Origin: Microbacterium sp. LWO14-1.2
GTDB lineage: Bacteria; Actinomycetota; Actinomycetes; Actinomycetales; Microbacteriaceae
Direction: 5' to 3'
DNA: 64,000 bases
Assembly (NCBI RefSeq): GCF_038397715.1
Contig: NZ_CP151633.1
Location: forward strand, 496,001 to 560,000
Positions 45,035-54,994 of this stretch are shown piece by piece. How positions within the stretch are numbered: position 1 is the first letter of the stretch; the number at the start of each line of letters is the position of its first letter. The translations under genes were made by a program, and so were the position numbers. The notes beneath the pieces are model-generated. The model worked only from the letters and a program-made list of their open reading frames with translations, ran no database searches and was not told where the DNA came from.

Positions 45035-45769
45035 TCAGATGGTGTAGTCGGCGTTGTATCTCTCGAGCACGTCCAGGATCGGACCGTCCAGGACGAGCGA
45101 ACCCTTGTCGAGGTAGAGACCCCGCGTGCAGAAGCGTTTCAAATCGCGTTCGTTATGGCTGACGAAGAAGAGCGTACGGCCGTCCGCGAGGAGTTCGTCT
45201 ATCCGCTTGTAGCACTTGTCCCTGAAAGCTTTGTCGCCGACGGCGAGCACTTCGTCGACGAGGAGGATGGGCTCGTCGAGTTGCGAGACCACGGAGAATG
45301 CGAGACGCACTTTCATCCCGTTCGAGAGGTGCTTGTACGGGGTGTCCTCGAATCCTGCCAGTTCGGCGAAGCCGATGATCTCGTCGTACCGCCGATTGAC
45401 GTCCTCGCGCGACATCCCGTGCAGACCGGCTGTCAGACGGACGTTCTCCCGAACGGTCAGGTCGCCGACGAAGCCGCCGGTGATCTCGATCAGGGGTGCG
45501 ACTCCCCCGTTCACGACCACGCGGCCCTCGTCGGGGAGCAGAACGCCGGCGACCAGTCGCAGCAGCGTCGACTTGCCCTGACCGTTGCGTCCGACCACGC
45601 CGATCGACTCACCCGGTTGCACGGTGAAGGACACGTCTCGGAGAGCCCAGAACTCTCCGGGACGAGACCGACGCGATGCACCCGCGAAGAGATCCTTGAA
45701 GCTGCGGCGTCCTCTTCTGTTGCGCCGGAAATGCACTCCGAGTGATTCCACGTCGATCGCCGCCGACAT
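45035..45769 (-). CDS. wzt: Polysaccharide ABC transporter ATP-binding protein (Wzt/Rv3781-like)
   Basis: A 244-residue ATPase: Walker A GRNGQGKST (60-68), Q-loop APLIEITGGFVGDLTVREN, the variant signature LSNGMKVRLAFSV, Walker B PILLVDEVLAVGD and switch VSHNERDLKRFC. LSNGM in place of LSGGQ and the GGFVGDLT region are typical of glycan exporters (Wzt, TagH, RfbE). It has no C-terminal carbohydrate-recognition domain, as in the galactan exporter ATPase Rv3781. Its ATG shares one base with the permease stop (TGATG), with AAGGAG upstream. Confidence 0.92.
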   Translation of the reverse strand: MSAAIDVESLGVHFRRNRRGRRSFKDLFAGASRRSRPGEFWALRDVSFTVQPGESIGVVGRNGQGKSTLLRLVAGVLLPDEGRVVVNGGVAPLIEITGGFVGDLTVRENVRLTAGLHGMSREDVNRRYDEIIGFAELAGFEDTPYKHLSNGMKVRLAFSVVSQLDEPILLVDEVLAVGDKAFRDKCYKRIDELLADGRTLFFVSHNERDLKRFCTRGLYLDKGSLVLDGPILDVLERYNADYTI

Positions 45770-46587
45770 CACAGCTCCTTCAGGACGGGTCGTTCGAGTG
45801 CGCGGAACGTCCAGATGCCGAGCAACAGGATGATCAGTGTCATCGCGACGCTCACGACGAGCGTGAACGCGTTCCACTGGTCCGGGAAGAACGGCATCCG
45901 GTAGAGCATCATGATCCCCGCGAGCGGGTTGAAAGCGCCGAGCGTCTGGAACATCCCCGGCAGATCCGACACGTTGTAGATGATCGGGGTCGCATAGAAC
46001 ATCGCCCTCAGGACCAGCGCCGTGGTGCGCTCGAGGTCGACGTACATGACACAGAGGGGCGCGACGAGGAGCCCCAGCCCCACGAGGAGCACTGTCTGGA
46101 GAAATACGGCGACCGGTAGCCACAGCAGCCCCCAACCCACCTGGACGGTGTTCGCGGGCTCCGTCTCTACGATCAGATTGACCACGACGAAGATCGCGAG
46201 CACGGGAAGCGAGAACAGATACTCCATCCCCTTGCTCAGGACGATGCGATTCACCCAGATGGAGCGAGGGATCGCCGTGGAACGCACCAGCCGCGAGTCC
46301 TTCTTGAACGCCCTCGTGAAATCGGACACGGACGAGTTGAACCACACCCACGGGAGCAGTGCGCTGATGAGGAACACGATGTACGGTTCTTCACCCACAT
46401 CGCGGTGGAAGATCTGAGTGAAAACGAACCAGTAGATCGCACTCATGACCAGGGGGTCGAGAACGGACCACAGGTAGCCGAGGAAGCTCGTCGAATAGCG
46501 AACCTTCAGATCGCGGGCAGAGAGCAGCCAGAGCGAATGCAGATAGCGCCGGGGCGTCCCGGGCGCCCCGACGGCAGCGTGACTCAC
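45769..46587 (-). CDS. wzm: Polysaccharide ABC transporter permease (Wzm/Rv3783-like)
   Basis: A 272-residue ABC-2 permease with six helices. The N-terminal amphipathic gate reads YLHSLWLLSARDLKVRYSTS, followed by FLGYLWSVLDPLVMSAIYWF, and the region PRSIWVNRIVLSKGMEYLFSL is conserved in O-antigen and galactan exporters. With the ATPase it would move a lipid-linked glycan across the membrane. GTG 46587 is 7 bases from TAGACT on the minus strand, whose first three bases are also the glf stop codon; leaderless start likely. Confidence 0.92.
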   Translation of the reverse strand: MSHAAVGAPGTPRRYLHSLWLLSARDLKVRYSTSFLGYLWSVLDPLVMSAIYWFVFTQIFHRDVGEEPYIVFLISALLPWVWFNSSVSDFTRAFKKDSRLVRSTAIPRSIWVNRIVLSKGMEYLFSLPVLAIFVVVNLIVETEPANTVQVGWGLLWLPVAVFLQTVLLVGLGLLVAPLCVMYVDLERTTALVLRAMFYATPIIYNVSDLPGMFQTLGAFNPLAGIMMLYRMPFFPDQWNAFTLVVSVAMTLIILLLGIWTFRALERPVLKEL

Positions 46588-46597
46588 GATGATGAGT

Positions 46598-48217
<1,620 letters not shown>

Positions 48218-48225
<8 letters not shown>

Positions 48226-49198
48226 GAACGCCGTCATCGCGGCCGTCGTCCCCGCCTACAAAGAGGAGAAGATGATCACGGCGGTCATCACGACGATGCC
48301 CGACTTCGTGGACCACATCGTGATCGTCGACGATTGCAGCCCGGATGCCACGAGCGAGGTCGTGCGCGCCATCGCGGACCCACGCGTCACCCTGATCCGC
48401 CATGAGGAGAACCAGGGGGTCGGCGGATCGATCATCACCGCGCATCGGGCGGCCATGGAGCTCGGCTCCGACGTGAACGTCGTGATGGCGGGCGACGCGC
48501 AGATGGATCCGTCGTATCTGCCGGATCTCCTGGACCGGGTGACCGACGGCGGGTTCGGCTTCGCGAAGGCCAATCGCTTCTATTCGCCCGAATCGTTCCG
48601 CGGCATGCCGGGCTACCGCGTGCTGGGCAACATCGTGCTGTCCTTCTTCACGAAGCTCTCTTCCGGTTACTGGAACCTCTTCGACCCGCAGAACGGCTAT
48701 ACAGCCGTGCGGACAGAGGTGCTGAGTCGAATCGCGCTCGAGCGTGTCGCCCGGCGGTACAGCTTCGAGAACGACCTCCTCATCCGCCTCAACATCGCAC
48801 AGGTCTCTGCAACCGATGTGCCGATCCCCGCTGTCTACGGCGAGGAGGTCTCGAGCATCAGGTTGAGCAAGGTGATACCCGAGCTGCTCCACCGCCTCAC
48901 AGTGGGTTACTGGTCACGCATCTGGTATCGGTACGTGCTGTGGTCCTTCTCACCGATCGCCCTGCTGCTCTTCGCCGGCCTGTTCTTCACGCTCGTCGGA
49001 CTCGGCATCACCCTCTGGGTCATCTTCCAGATAGCGGCATCGGTCGTCGCGACAGCAGCGACAGTGATGCTCGCGGCACTCCCCCTCATGATCGGGTTCC
49101 AGATGCTCCTCGCAGCACTGCAGCTCGACATCCAGGCGACACCGGACACACCGGATCACGAGCCTTTCGCTCCGAAGCGCATACCTCTCGCAGACTGA
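48218..49198 (+). CDS. DPM-like family 2 glycosyltransferase with C-terminal helices
   Basis: A 326-residue enzyme. The GT-A domain reads IAAVVPAYKEEKMITAVI, then HIVIVDDCSPDATSEVV and VVMAGDAQMDPSYLPDLLD with the metal-binding D-x-Q-x-D, and DLFDPQNGYTAVRTEVL-type acceptor region (FDPQNGYTAVR). Two hydrophobic helices near residues 245-295 anchor it to the membrane. Such enzymes charge polyprenyl phosphate with a sugar. Coupling with GtrA suggests they make and flip one polyprenyl-phosphate-sugar donor. The sugar cannot be read from sequence. Confidence 0.88.
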
Positions 49199-49214
49199 CG
49201 CGGACGGAGCCCTC

Positions 49215-51167
49215 TCAGTCGCAGGCGACGATCTCGTACAGGCGCGCATCGCCCTGGCTGTCGGCCAGACGGACCAGACTCCCCAGATCCTCGAGCCCCG
49301 GGTACGAGTGATCGCCGTTGTGGATCTCCGCCGCGCCGAAGTCGAGCACCCACCGTGTACCGGTGCGCTCGAGAGCTTCGCACACCTCCGGTTCGGCGGC
49401 CGCACGGTTCAGCCGCTCCGTGATCGTGATCATGTCGGGCGAGAGCTCCTGGAAGATGTGCGGCACCAGGGCTCGCCGGTTCGCGAGCGCGAAGCTCAAC
49501 GACGTCCCCGTCCATGGGCTTCCGACGATGACGTCGTCGGCGGGGACGGTCTCCGGCAGGCGGTCGATCAGGGCGCGTTCGTCGTTCGTGAGCAGTGGCG
49601 ACCATGCCTCCTGCTGATACATCACAGCCGTGTTGGCGGTCTCTTCGGCGAGCGCCGGGCCGGTCTGCGTAGACACGAGGATCGCCGCACCGAGCACGGC
49701 TCCGACAGCCGTCGGCACCCACCTCACGGAGGGACGCTGGACGGCGCGCAACAGCCGCGCGAGAACGGCGACCATTCCGACGACTCCAAGAGCACCGAGC
49801 GGCACGAGGAATGTGGGCAGCAGCGCCGCTATGCGGTAGATGTCCTGGTACCAGGTGCCGGTGAGTCCGTAACGGAAGCCACTCATCGGGAAGGCGATGC
49901 AGACGATGTAGACGGCGATCATCCCCGCCGTCGAGGCGACGAGCCACCATTGCCTCCGCCAGCGCTTGGCGAGGATCACGGTGAGCACTCCCGCCGCAGC
50001 CACTGCCGAGATCACCCATTCCGAAGGTCTCCACACGAGGCCGCCCGACACGATCTGCATGAGCGCATCCTGCATGGTCGCGGACGGCGGCCAGAAAGCG
50101 AGCGTCCGATTGGGGCGGGCGACGACGAAGACGGTCACGGCGACCAGGAACACTCCCGCGATCGCGATGATCGCCCACCTCCGGCGCTCGACCGGCCGTC
50201 TCGCCGCGCGCTCACGACGGCACCACAGGGCGATGCCGGTGAAGGCGAGCAGGAACCCCGGCAGCAGAAACGCCATGAGAGTACTCGGATGCGCCAGGGC
50301 CAGAGTCGGGATGAGCGCGACCAGCAGAAGCCAGCGGACGACTGGGTCCGGGCGATCTCCTCGGCCGACGCCCGATACCAGCACGGCCGCGGCGATCGCC
50401 GACGGCAACAGCGAGATCGACAGGACGTTCGGGTACAGCACGCCGAAGTCGAGCATGAGCAACGGGAACGCCGCCATCCCGACCGACAACGCACCCGCGG
50501 TCACCGTGGCACCGACATGCGCGCCGACGATGGTGCGTACGAGCCAGATGCACGAGATGGGCCACACGACCGCGCCGAGGACGACGCTGACGACGTTGAC
50601 GGATTCGGCGACGCCGGCACCGCTCAGCTCGGCGACGGTCGAGACGACGATATGCCAGAGGTCAGGATAGAAGCCAGGGAGCAGTTGACGGGTCGGTGCG
50701 ATGAGTCCGTCATCCAGGATCTGCCGCACCGCGTTGAGATGGTAGATGTTGTCGAAAGTCTGCGAGATGTTCGACGGTACGCCGAAGGCTGCGGCCAGGC
50801 GAGGTGCAGAAAGTGCCGCGACACCGGCGACTACGGCGAAAGGCAGCGACTCTCGCAGCCATCCGATCGAACGCCGCTGCGGCAGCCGGACTCGCCCTCG
50901 ACGTGAGAGCCTGTCGACGGCGACACGGACCCCGAATGCGGCCGCGATGAGCAGGGCTGCGCTCGCCAGCCATGTTCCGGCCGACCAGTGAAACGGCACC
51001 ACCACGTTGACCAGGGCTGCCGCTGTCAAGAGCGCGAGCGAGAGGGGAGCCGCTGCGGCCATCACCGCGAAACCCCGCAAACGGACGGTCAGCGCTGCGA
51101 CGGCTCCTGGAAACAGGACCACCAGGAGGGCGAGGACCGCGGTCCACGCCTGGTCGAGCCATGTCAT
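49215..51167 (-). CDS. DUF6541-type polytopic membrane protein
   Basis: A 650-residue protein with about 14 hydrophobic helices in the first 490 residues and a soluble external C-terminal domain (PETVPADDVIVGSPWTGTSL, then RTGTRWVLDFG). The early loop SNISQTFDNIYHLNAVRQIL and FYPDLWHIVVSTVAEL carries acidic and His residues, as in polyprenyl-phosphate-dependent GT-C enzymes. DUF6541 proteins are common in actinobacterial glycan loci. It begins 7 bases after the KAS III stop and is last in the minus-strand operon ACP-SDR-KAS-DUF6541, so it may use or transfer the acylated sugar made by that operon. Confidence 0.83.
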   Translation of the reverse strand: MTWLDQAWTAVLALLVVLFPGAVAALTVRLRGFAVMAAAAPLSLALLTAAALVNVVVPFHWSAGTWLASAALLIAAAFGVRVAVDRLSRRGRVRLPQRRSIGWLRESLPFAVVAGVAALSAPRLAAAFGVPSNISQTFDNIYHLNAVRQILDDGLIAPTRQLLPGFYPDLWHIVVSTVAELSGAGVAESVNVVSVVLGAVVWPISCIWLVRTIVGAHVGATVTAGALSVGMAAFPLLMLDFGVLYPNVLSISLLPSAIAAAVLVSGVGRGDRPDPVVRWLLLVALIPTLALAHPSTLMAFLLPGFLLAFTGIALWCRRERAARRPVERRRWAIIAIAGVFLVAVTVFVVARPNRTLAFWPPSATMQDALMQIVSGGLVWRPSEWVISAVAAAGVLTVILAKRWRRQWWLVASTAGMIAVYIVCIAFPMSGFRYGLTGTWYQDIYRIAALLPTFLVPLGALGVVGMVAVLARLLRAVQRPSVRWVPTAVGAVLGAAILVSTQTGPALAEETANTAVMYQQEAWSPLLTNDERALIDRLPETVPADDVIVGSPWTGTSLSFALANRRALVPHIFQELSPDMITITERLNRAAAEPEVCEALERTGTRWVLDFGAAEIHNGDHSYPGLEDLGSLVRLADSQGDARLYEIVACD

Positions 51168-51174
51168 CGACTGG

Positions 51175-52182
51175 TCACCAGCGGACGACGAGGCCGCCCC
51201 AGGACAGCCCGACGCCGAAGCCCAGCAGCATGACACGCATTCCTGGGCGGAGGACGCCAGCACGCTCTGCGTCAGCCAGGGCGATCGGGATCGTGGAGGA
51301 GACGGTGTTGCCGGTCTCGGCCAGAGAGACGAAGAACTTCTCCTGAGGAACCCGCAACTTCTTCCGCAGATGCTCCAGCATGAATGCGTTCGCCTGGTGG
51401 AAGACGAACAGGTCGATCCCATCGAGATCGGTGCCAGCCTTCTCGAGGATCTCATCCACCGTGGGGGGAACGACTCGAAGCGTGAAATTGAAGATCTCAG
51501 GCCCGTCCATGTACAGGTCGTACGCACCCTCGACCAGTTGCCGCCCGACGGAATCCGCCTTGGGCTGAAGGGTCGTGCCCGCTCGCAGCCCGCCGTTGGG
51601 CACGATCAAGCTCTTGGCGCCAGTGCCGTCTGTGCCATACGTCATCGCGCAGATCGTGTCTGCGTCACCGTCATCGGTCACCAGTGTCGCGGCTGAGCCG
51701 TCTCCGAAGATCGTCCGCACGGACTTGTCAGCGTCGTTGATGAACTTGGTATAGGTGTCCGCGGTGATGACGAGCACTCGTGCCGCCTGTCCCGATTCGA
51801 TGAGCCCCTTGGCGAGACCGAGCGCGTAGATGTAGCCGGAGCAGCCCAGCGTGATGTCTGTTGCGCCAGCCGACGTGGGGATCCCCAGCGCATCCTGGAC
51901 GATGCATGCCGTCGATGGGAGGTAGTAATCCGGGCTCTGCGTGCAGACGATCAGGTAGTCGATGCTCGAGGCGTCGATCCCGTCCCGCTCGAACAGCGCA
52001 CGCCCTGCAGCGATGGCGAGGTCCGAGGAGAACTCGTCCGCCGCCGCGATGTGGCGCCGATCGATCCCCGTCTTTGACGAGATCTTCTCCACGCTCCACT
52101 CGGGGAATTCACGAGAGAGATCCTCATTCGAGAGGACCTGCTCCGGAAGATAGTAGTCGACTCCAGCGATTCGGGCACCCAT
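51175..52182 (-). CDS. 3-oxoacyl-ACP synthase III-like (KAS III)
   Basis: A 335-residue thiolase-fold enzyme. The Cys-His-Asn triad is intact: Cys114 (TLGCSGYIYALGLAKG), His262 (FHQANAFMLEHL) and Asn292 (ETGNTVSSTIPI). The active-site framing GVGLSWGGLVVRW closes the protein. FabH-type enzymes condense an acyl-CoA with malonyl-ACP to give 3-oxoacyl-ACP without needing earlier elongation. Here it is co-directional with a dedicated ACP and a reductase, so it probably serves a specialised acyl group rather than bulk fatty acid synthesis. ATG 52182 is 6 bases from TAGGAT, giving an internal promoter too. Confidence 0.92.
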   Translation of the reverse strand: MGARIAGVDYYLPEQVLSNEDLSREFPEWSVEKISSKTGIDRRHIAAADEFSSDLAIAAGRALFERDGIDASSIDYLIVCTQSPDYYLPSTACIVQDALGIPTSAGATDITLGCSGYIYALGLAKGLIESGQAARVLVITADTYTKFINDADKSVRTIFGDGSAATLVTDDGDADTICAMTYGTDGTGAKSLIVPNGGLRAGTTLQPKADSVGRQLVEGAYDLYMDGPEIFNFTLRVVPPTVDEILEKAGTDLDGIDLFVFHQANAFMLEHLRKKLRVPQEKFFVSLAETGNTVSSTIPIALADAERAGVLRPGMRVMLLGFGVGLSWGGLVVRW

Positions 52183-52188
52183 GGCTCA

Positions 52189-52194
52189 ATCCTA
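52189..52194 (-). promoter_or_regulatory. -10 box of leaderless KAS III gene
   Basis: TAGGAT on the minus strand, 6 bases before the ATG. Confidence 0.52.
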
Positions 52195-52208
52195 CGATGC
52201 CCTGTCCA

Positions 52209-52976
52209 CTACCTGGCCGTGTACCCGCCGTCGACGACCAGTGCCGTCCCGGTCACCCAACGAGACGCGGGAGAAAGCAGATACATCGCCGCGCTGGCGG
52301 CGTCCTCGACGGTTCCGACACCGAGAGGATGAGCGTCTTCGATCTGCGCCCATGCCTCGGCGCCGACCCGCTGGCGCAGGCCTGCAGTGAGCTCCGTCTC
52401 CACGATCCCGGCGGCGATGCTGTTCACGCGCACGCCTTCGCGAGCGAGCTCGAGCGCGAGCGACCGGCCGAGGGACGCGACTGCAGCCTTCGAAGCGGCA
52501 TAGACGCTGACGCCGGCCTCACCCACGAGTCCGACGGCCGATGACATCAGGACGACACTCGGCTCCGAGCCTCGGACTTTGGCATGACGGAAGCCCTTGG
52601 TGAGCATGAGGGAACTCGTGACGTTGATATCGAAGAGTAGTGCGGCCTGGTCGGCCGCCACGATTCGAAGCGGGGTGGTCGCGTGCACGCCCGCCGCATG
52701 GAGGAGCCCGTCCAACGCGCCCATCTCATCGACGATCGATCGGAAGAGCCGCGGGATCTCTTCGTGGGCACTGACATCGAACGGCATCACCATGTGCCCC
52801 GCCCCGTGCATCGACTCCCGAGTGCGCTCGAGCTCAGCCTCGCGGCGGCCGATCAGCGCAACGCGGGCACCATGCTGGCTGGCCATGATCGCCGCGGCAC
52901 GACCAATCCCCGAAGAAGCGCCGGTGATGGCGAAAGCTCGACCTTCGATGCCGAGAAAATCCGGCGTGTCACTCAC
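52209..52976 (-). CDS. Short-chain dehydrogenase/reductase (FabG-like)
   Basis: A 255-residue SDR: cofactor motif TGASSGIG (18-25), NNAG-equivalent LHAAGVHA, catalytic Ser145/146 (LMSSAVGLVGE), Tyr159 and Lys163 (YAASKAAVASLG), and C-terminal VVDGGYTAR. Ala replaces the first Asn of the usual NNAG. The genomic setting, between an ACP gene (8-base overlap) and a KAS III gene, points to reduction of 3-oxoacyl-ACP to 3-hydroxyacyl-ACP. No dehydratase or enoyl reductase is present, so the product would stay at the 3-hydroxy stage. Confidence 0.9.
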   Translation of the reverse strand: MSDTPDFLGIEGRAFAITGASSGIGRAAAIMASQHGARVALIGRREAELERTRESMHGAGHMVMPFDVSAHEEIPRLFRSIVDEMGALDGLLHAAGVHATTPLRIVAADQAALLFDINVTSSLMLTKGFRHAKVRGSEPSVVLMSSAVGLVGEAGVSVYAASKAAVASLGRSLALELAREGVRVNSIAAGIVETELTAGLRQRVGAEAWAQIEDAHPLGVGTVEDAASAAMYLLSPASRWVTGTALVVDGGYTAR

Positions 52977-53199
52977 CGGAGGCGACGTTGACCAAGGCCT
53001 GCAGGTCGGCGACGGTGACCGCGTTCGCGAGCTCGTCGGCGCCGATGGTCACACCTACCGCGTCGTCCACCTCGGCGATGAAGGAGATGTTGGCGAGCGA
53101 ATCCCATCCGAGAGCCTCGAGCTCGTCGGCCATCGAGACATCCGCAACATCCGTCTCGAGGATCTCTGCGACCAGGTCCAACAGCGTCTTCTCATCCAT
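52969..53199 (-). CDS. Acyl carrier protein
   Basis: A 76-residue acidic four-helix carrier with the phosphopantetheine site Ser34 in GWDSLANISFIAEV. It is shorter and more divergent around the motif than primary fatty-acid AcpP (DSL followed by Ala-Asn-Ile instead of Asp-Thr-Val-Glu), so it looks dedicated to this cluster. ATG 53199 is 6 bases from TAAGAT. It is first in the operon ACP-SDR-KAS III-DUF6541 and overlaps the SDR start by eight bases. The LpxD-like gene is divergent, 58 bases away. Confidence 0.93.
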   Translation of the reverse strand: MDEKTLLDLVAEILETDVADVSMADELEALGWDSLANISFIAEVDDAVGVTIGADELANAVTVADLQALVNVASGE

Positions 53200-53205
53200 G
53201 CGGCC

Positions 53206-53211
53206 ATCTTA
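53206..53211 (-). promoter_or_regulatory. -10 box of leaderless ACP operon
   Basis: TAAGAT on the minus strand, 6 bases before ATG 53199; it faces the lpxD-like promoter 35 bases away. Confidence 0.58.
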
Positions 53212-53245
53212 CCCATCCGTCGTCGGCCGGTCCCGGCCACGCCGG

Positions 53246-53251
53246 TACAGT
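53246..53251 (+). promoter_or_regulatory. -10 box of leaderless lpxD-like gene
   Basis: TACAGT, 6 bases before ATG 53258. The predicted -35 regions of this promoter and the divergent ACP promoter overlap near 53223-53234. Confidence 0.58.
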
Positions 53252-53257
53252 CAAGAG

Positions 53258-54163
53258 ATGACTCTCTCCGATCTCACCGCCTCCGTGATCGCCGCTGATC
53301 TGTCAGCCTCCTTGATCGGTCCCGACGCGCCGATCACCGGTATTGCACCGCTGGATGGAGCAGCACTGGGCGACCTGACGTTCGTGACAGACGTCGCCAA
53401 GTACAGCGAGGCGCTCGCTCGCGCGCTGGCATCCGGTGCGATCGTCCTGGCCCCCATCGATGCACCGGAGACGCCGACGGCAGGCTCGACCATCGCCGTC
53501 GACAACCCTCGGGCCGCCTTCGCGCAATCGCTCACCCGACATTTCGCCCGTCGGCCGGAGCCGGGTGTGTCTCCGACCGCTCGAGTCCATCCGGAAGCAG
53601 ACGTCCACCCGTCGGCGCACATCGGGGAGTACACGGTGGTTCGCGCCGGCGCGAGAATCGGGGCGTCTGCGGAGATCCGTGATCATGTGGTGGTCGGTCA
53701 TGACGTCGTCATCGGCGACCGCACTCTGGTGAAAAGTCATGCGGTGATCGGCGAGGAAGGATTCGGCATGGAGAAGGATGCCGCTGGCGACAACATCCGC
53801 ATCCCTCACGTGGGGTCCGTCGTGATCGGAGACGACGCGGAGATCGGAAACTTCACCACGGTGTGCTCAGGCACGATCGTCCCGACTCGCATCGGGGACC
53901 ATACGAAGGTCGATGACCACGTCCATGTTGCGCACAACTGCCAGATCGGTCGGAATGTCATCGTGACGGCGTGCGCAGAGATCTCTGGGAGCGTCACCGT
54001 AGAGGACAATGCCTGGATCGGCCCGAACGCGTCGATCATCCAGGGGGTCACCCTCGGTTCGAACTCTCTTCTGGGGATCGGCGCGGTCGCGCTGAAATCC
54101 GTCCCGGCCGATGAAGTTCGCGTGGGAAATCCGGCCAAGAAGATCGGCACCAACGCACCCTGA
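53258..54163 (+). CDS. LpxD-like UDP-aminosugar N-acyltransferase
   Basis: A 301-residue protein with the full LpxD layout: an N-terminal uridine-binding-type domain (1-100, ITGIAPLDGAALGDLTFVTD) and a left-handed beta-helix of hexapeptide repeats (about 105-280), closing with RVGNPAKKIG. The catalytic His is kept: His226 in VDDHVHVAHNCQIG, equivalent to the E. coli IAHNVVIG site; EEGFGMEKDAAGDNIRIP matches the DGFGY region. LpxD moves a 3-hydroxyacyl chain from ACP to the amine of a UDP-glucosamine derivative. Gram-positive cells have no lipid A, so another acylated aminosugar is likely. It faces the ACP operon. Confidence 0.88.
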   Translation: MTLSDLTASVIAADLSASLIGPDAPITGIAPLDGAALGDLTFVTDVAKYSEALARALASGAIVLAPIDAPETPTAGSTIAVDNPRAAFAQSLTRHFARRPEPGVSPTARVHPEADVHPSAHIGEYTVVRAGARIGASAEIRDHVVVGHDVVIGDRTLVKSHAVIGEEGFGMEKDAAGDNIRIPHVGSVVIGDDAEIGNFTTVCSGTIVPTRIGDHTKVDDHVHVAHNCQIGRNVIVTACAEISGSVTVEDNAWIGPNASIIQGVTLGSNSLLGIGAVALKSVPADEVRVGNPAKKIGTNAP

Positions 54164-54167
54164 GGGT

Positions 54168-54842
54168 TCAGTAGTTCTCAGCTGGCACCTTGTCGAACCA
54201 CCAGAAGGGATGAGTGAGAACCTGCATGAGCGGTTCCTTGCCGACCCACAGTGCGAAGTGACCTTCGCGCCAGTTCCCGCTGCTGTCGCTGAGATACTTC
54301 ATGTTCGGCATCATGAATCGCGGCTCATAGGCGTGGTAGCTCACTGTCTCAGACCAGCGCTCGAGTAGTTGCGCGGCGAACTCGAAGCCGCCGAGGCGCG
54401 CCGGCTCATGCAGGCTGAACCCTCCCAGCGAACGGCCGACGGCAGTCTCGAAGACCGTGCGCTGCCGCTCAGCCCACTCGAAGTTGTCGCCGCCCATGAC
54501 CTCTCCGATCCCGCCCTCGAGGTGCAGCTGCACCTCATGGCCGAGTTCTTCCATCTCCCGGATGATGAGGAGAGACGGCAGGCTCATCAGGCTGTAGCCT
54601 CGCGCATGCACTCGCAAGAAGAACGACGAGGTGCAGCCGGCCTCCGCATCGACCCGAGCAACGCGCAGCGCCTGCTCGATGCTGTTGTCGATGTCATGGC
54701 GGAGCACCAGATGCTTCGACTGGGGCGCCTCGAGGTACTCGCGGAAGCTCGTGACGGCGTATCCGTCGGCGAGGTACGCCTTGAGCGTGTCCGCGTAGTC
54801 CTTGAGCGAGAAACCGAGCTTGCCCGGCTCTGGAGAGGTCAT
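54168..54842 (-). CDS. Polysaccharide-deacetylase-like protein
   Basis: A 224-residue protein with features of the NodB-type carbohydrate esterase fold: KHLVLRHDIDNSIEQAL (metal His-Asp), SSFFLRVHARGYSL, and GHEVQLHLEGGIGEVMGG with the second His, then FSLHEPARLG. The order matches deacetylases of glycan loci (WbmS-like), though spacing differs from classic NodB. It would remove acetyl groups from N-acetyl sugars. The stop lies 4 bases from the LpxD-like stop. ATG 54842 has no ribosome binding site; upstream in-frame codons to 54968 are also possible. Pairing with the LpxD-like gene suggests deacetylation then re-acylation. Confidence 0.72.
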   Translation of the reverse strand: MTSPEPGKLGFSLKDYADTLKAYLADGYAVTSFREYLEAPQSKHLVLRHDIDNSIEQALRVARVDAEAGCTSSFFLRVHARGYSLMSLPSLLIIREMEELGHEVQLHLEGGIGEVMGGDNFEWAERQRTVFETAVGRSLGGFSLHEPARLGGFEFAAQLLERWSETVSYHAYEPRFMMPNMKYLSDSSGNWREGHFALWVGKEPLMQVLTHPFWWFDKVPAENY

Positions 54843-54942
54843 GAATCCGCCGTTCGATTGAAAACCCTGGCACCCGAGGAAGGGCGCGTCGACCAGCCAT
54901 GATATCGAGTAGCCGTTGCAGCAACGCTTCACCGAGCCCGGA

Positions 54943-54948
54943 TAGACT
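54943..54948 (+). promoter_or_regulatory. -10 box upstream of the 12-codon ORF
   Basis: TAGACT, 7 bases before ATG 54956, in the standard leaderless spacing of this genome. Confidence 0.55.
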
Positions 54949-54955
54949 GGAGAAC

Positions 54956-54994
54956 ATGTGTAGAGCACGACACGATCACGGTCGGCTGTCGTGA
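54956..54994 (+). CDS. 12-codon leaderless upstream ORF
   Basis: A complete small frame, MCRARHDHGRLS followed by TGA, opens 7 bases after a TAGACT box. Its stop overlaps the GTG of the following glycosyltransferase-like gene (GTGA), which has no ribosome binding site of its own. This looks like a leader peptide that hands ribosomes to the downstream gene, as in actinobacterial leaderless small ORFs. The peptide is basic, with Arg 3, Arg 5 and Arg 10, two His, and a second-position Cys. Sequence alone cannot tell if it regulates. Confidence 0.5.
   Translation: MCRARHDHGRLS

Noticed and set aside
53258..54163. The LpxD-like gene as evidence of lipid A synthesis.
   Set aside because: No other Lpx gene is present and all other genes are actinobacterial; a different acylated sugar is the simpler reading.
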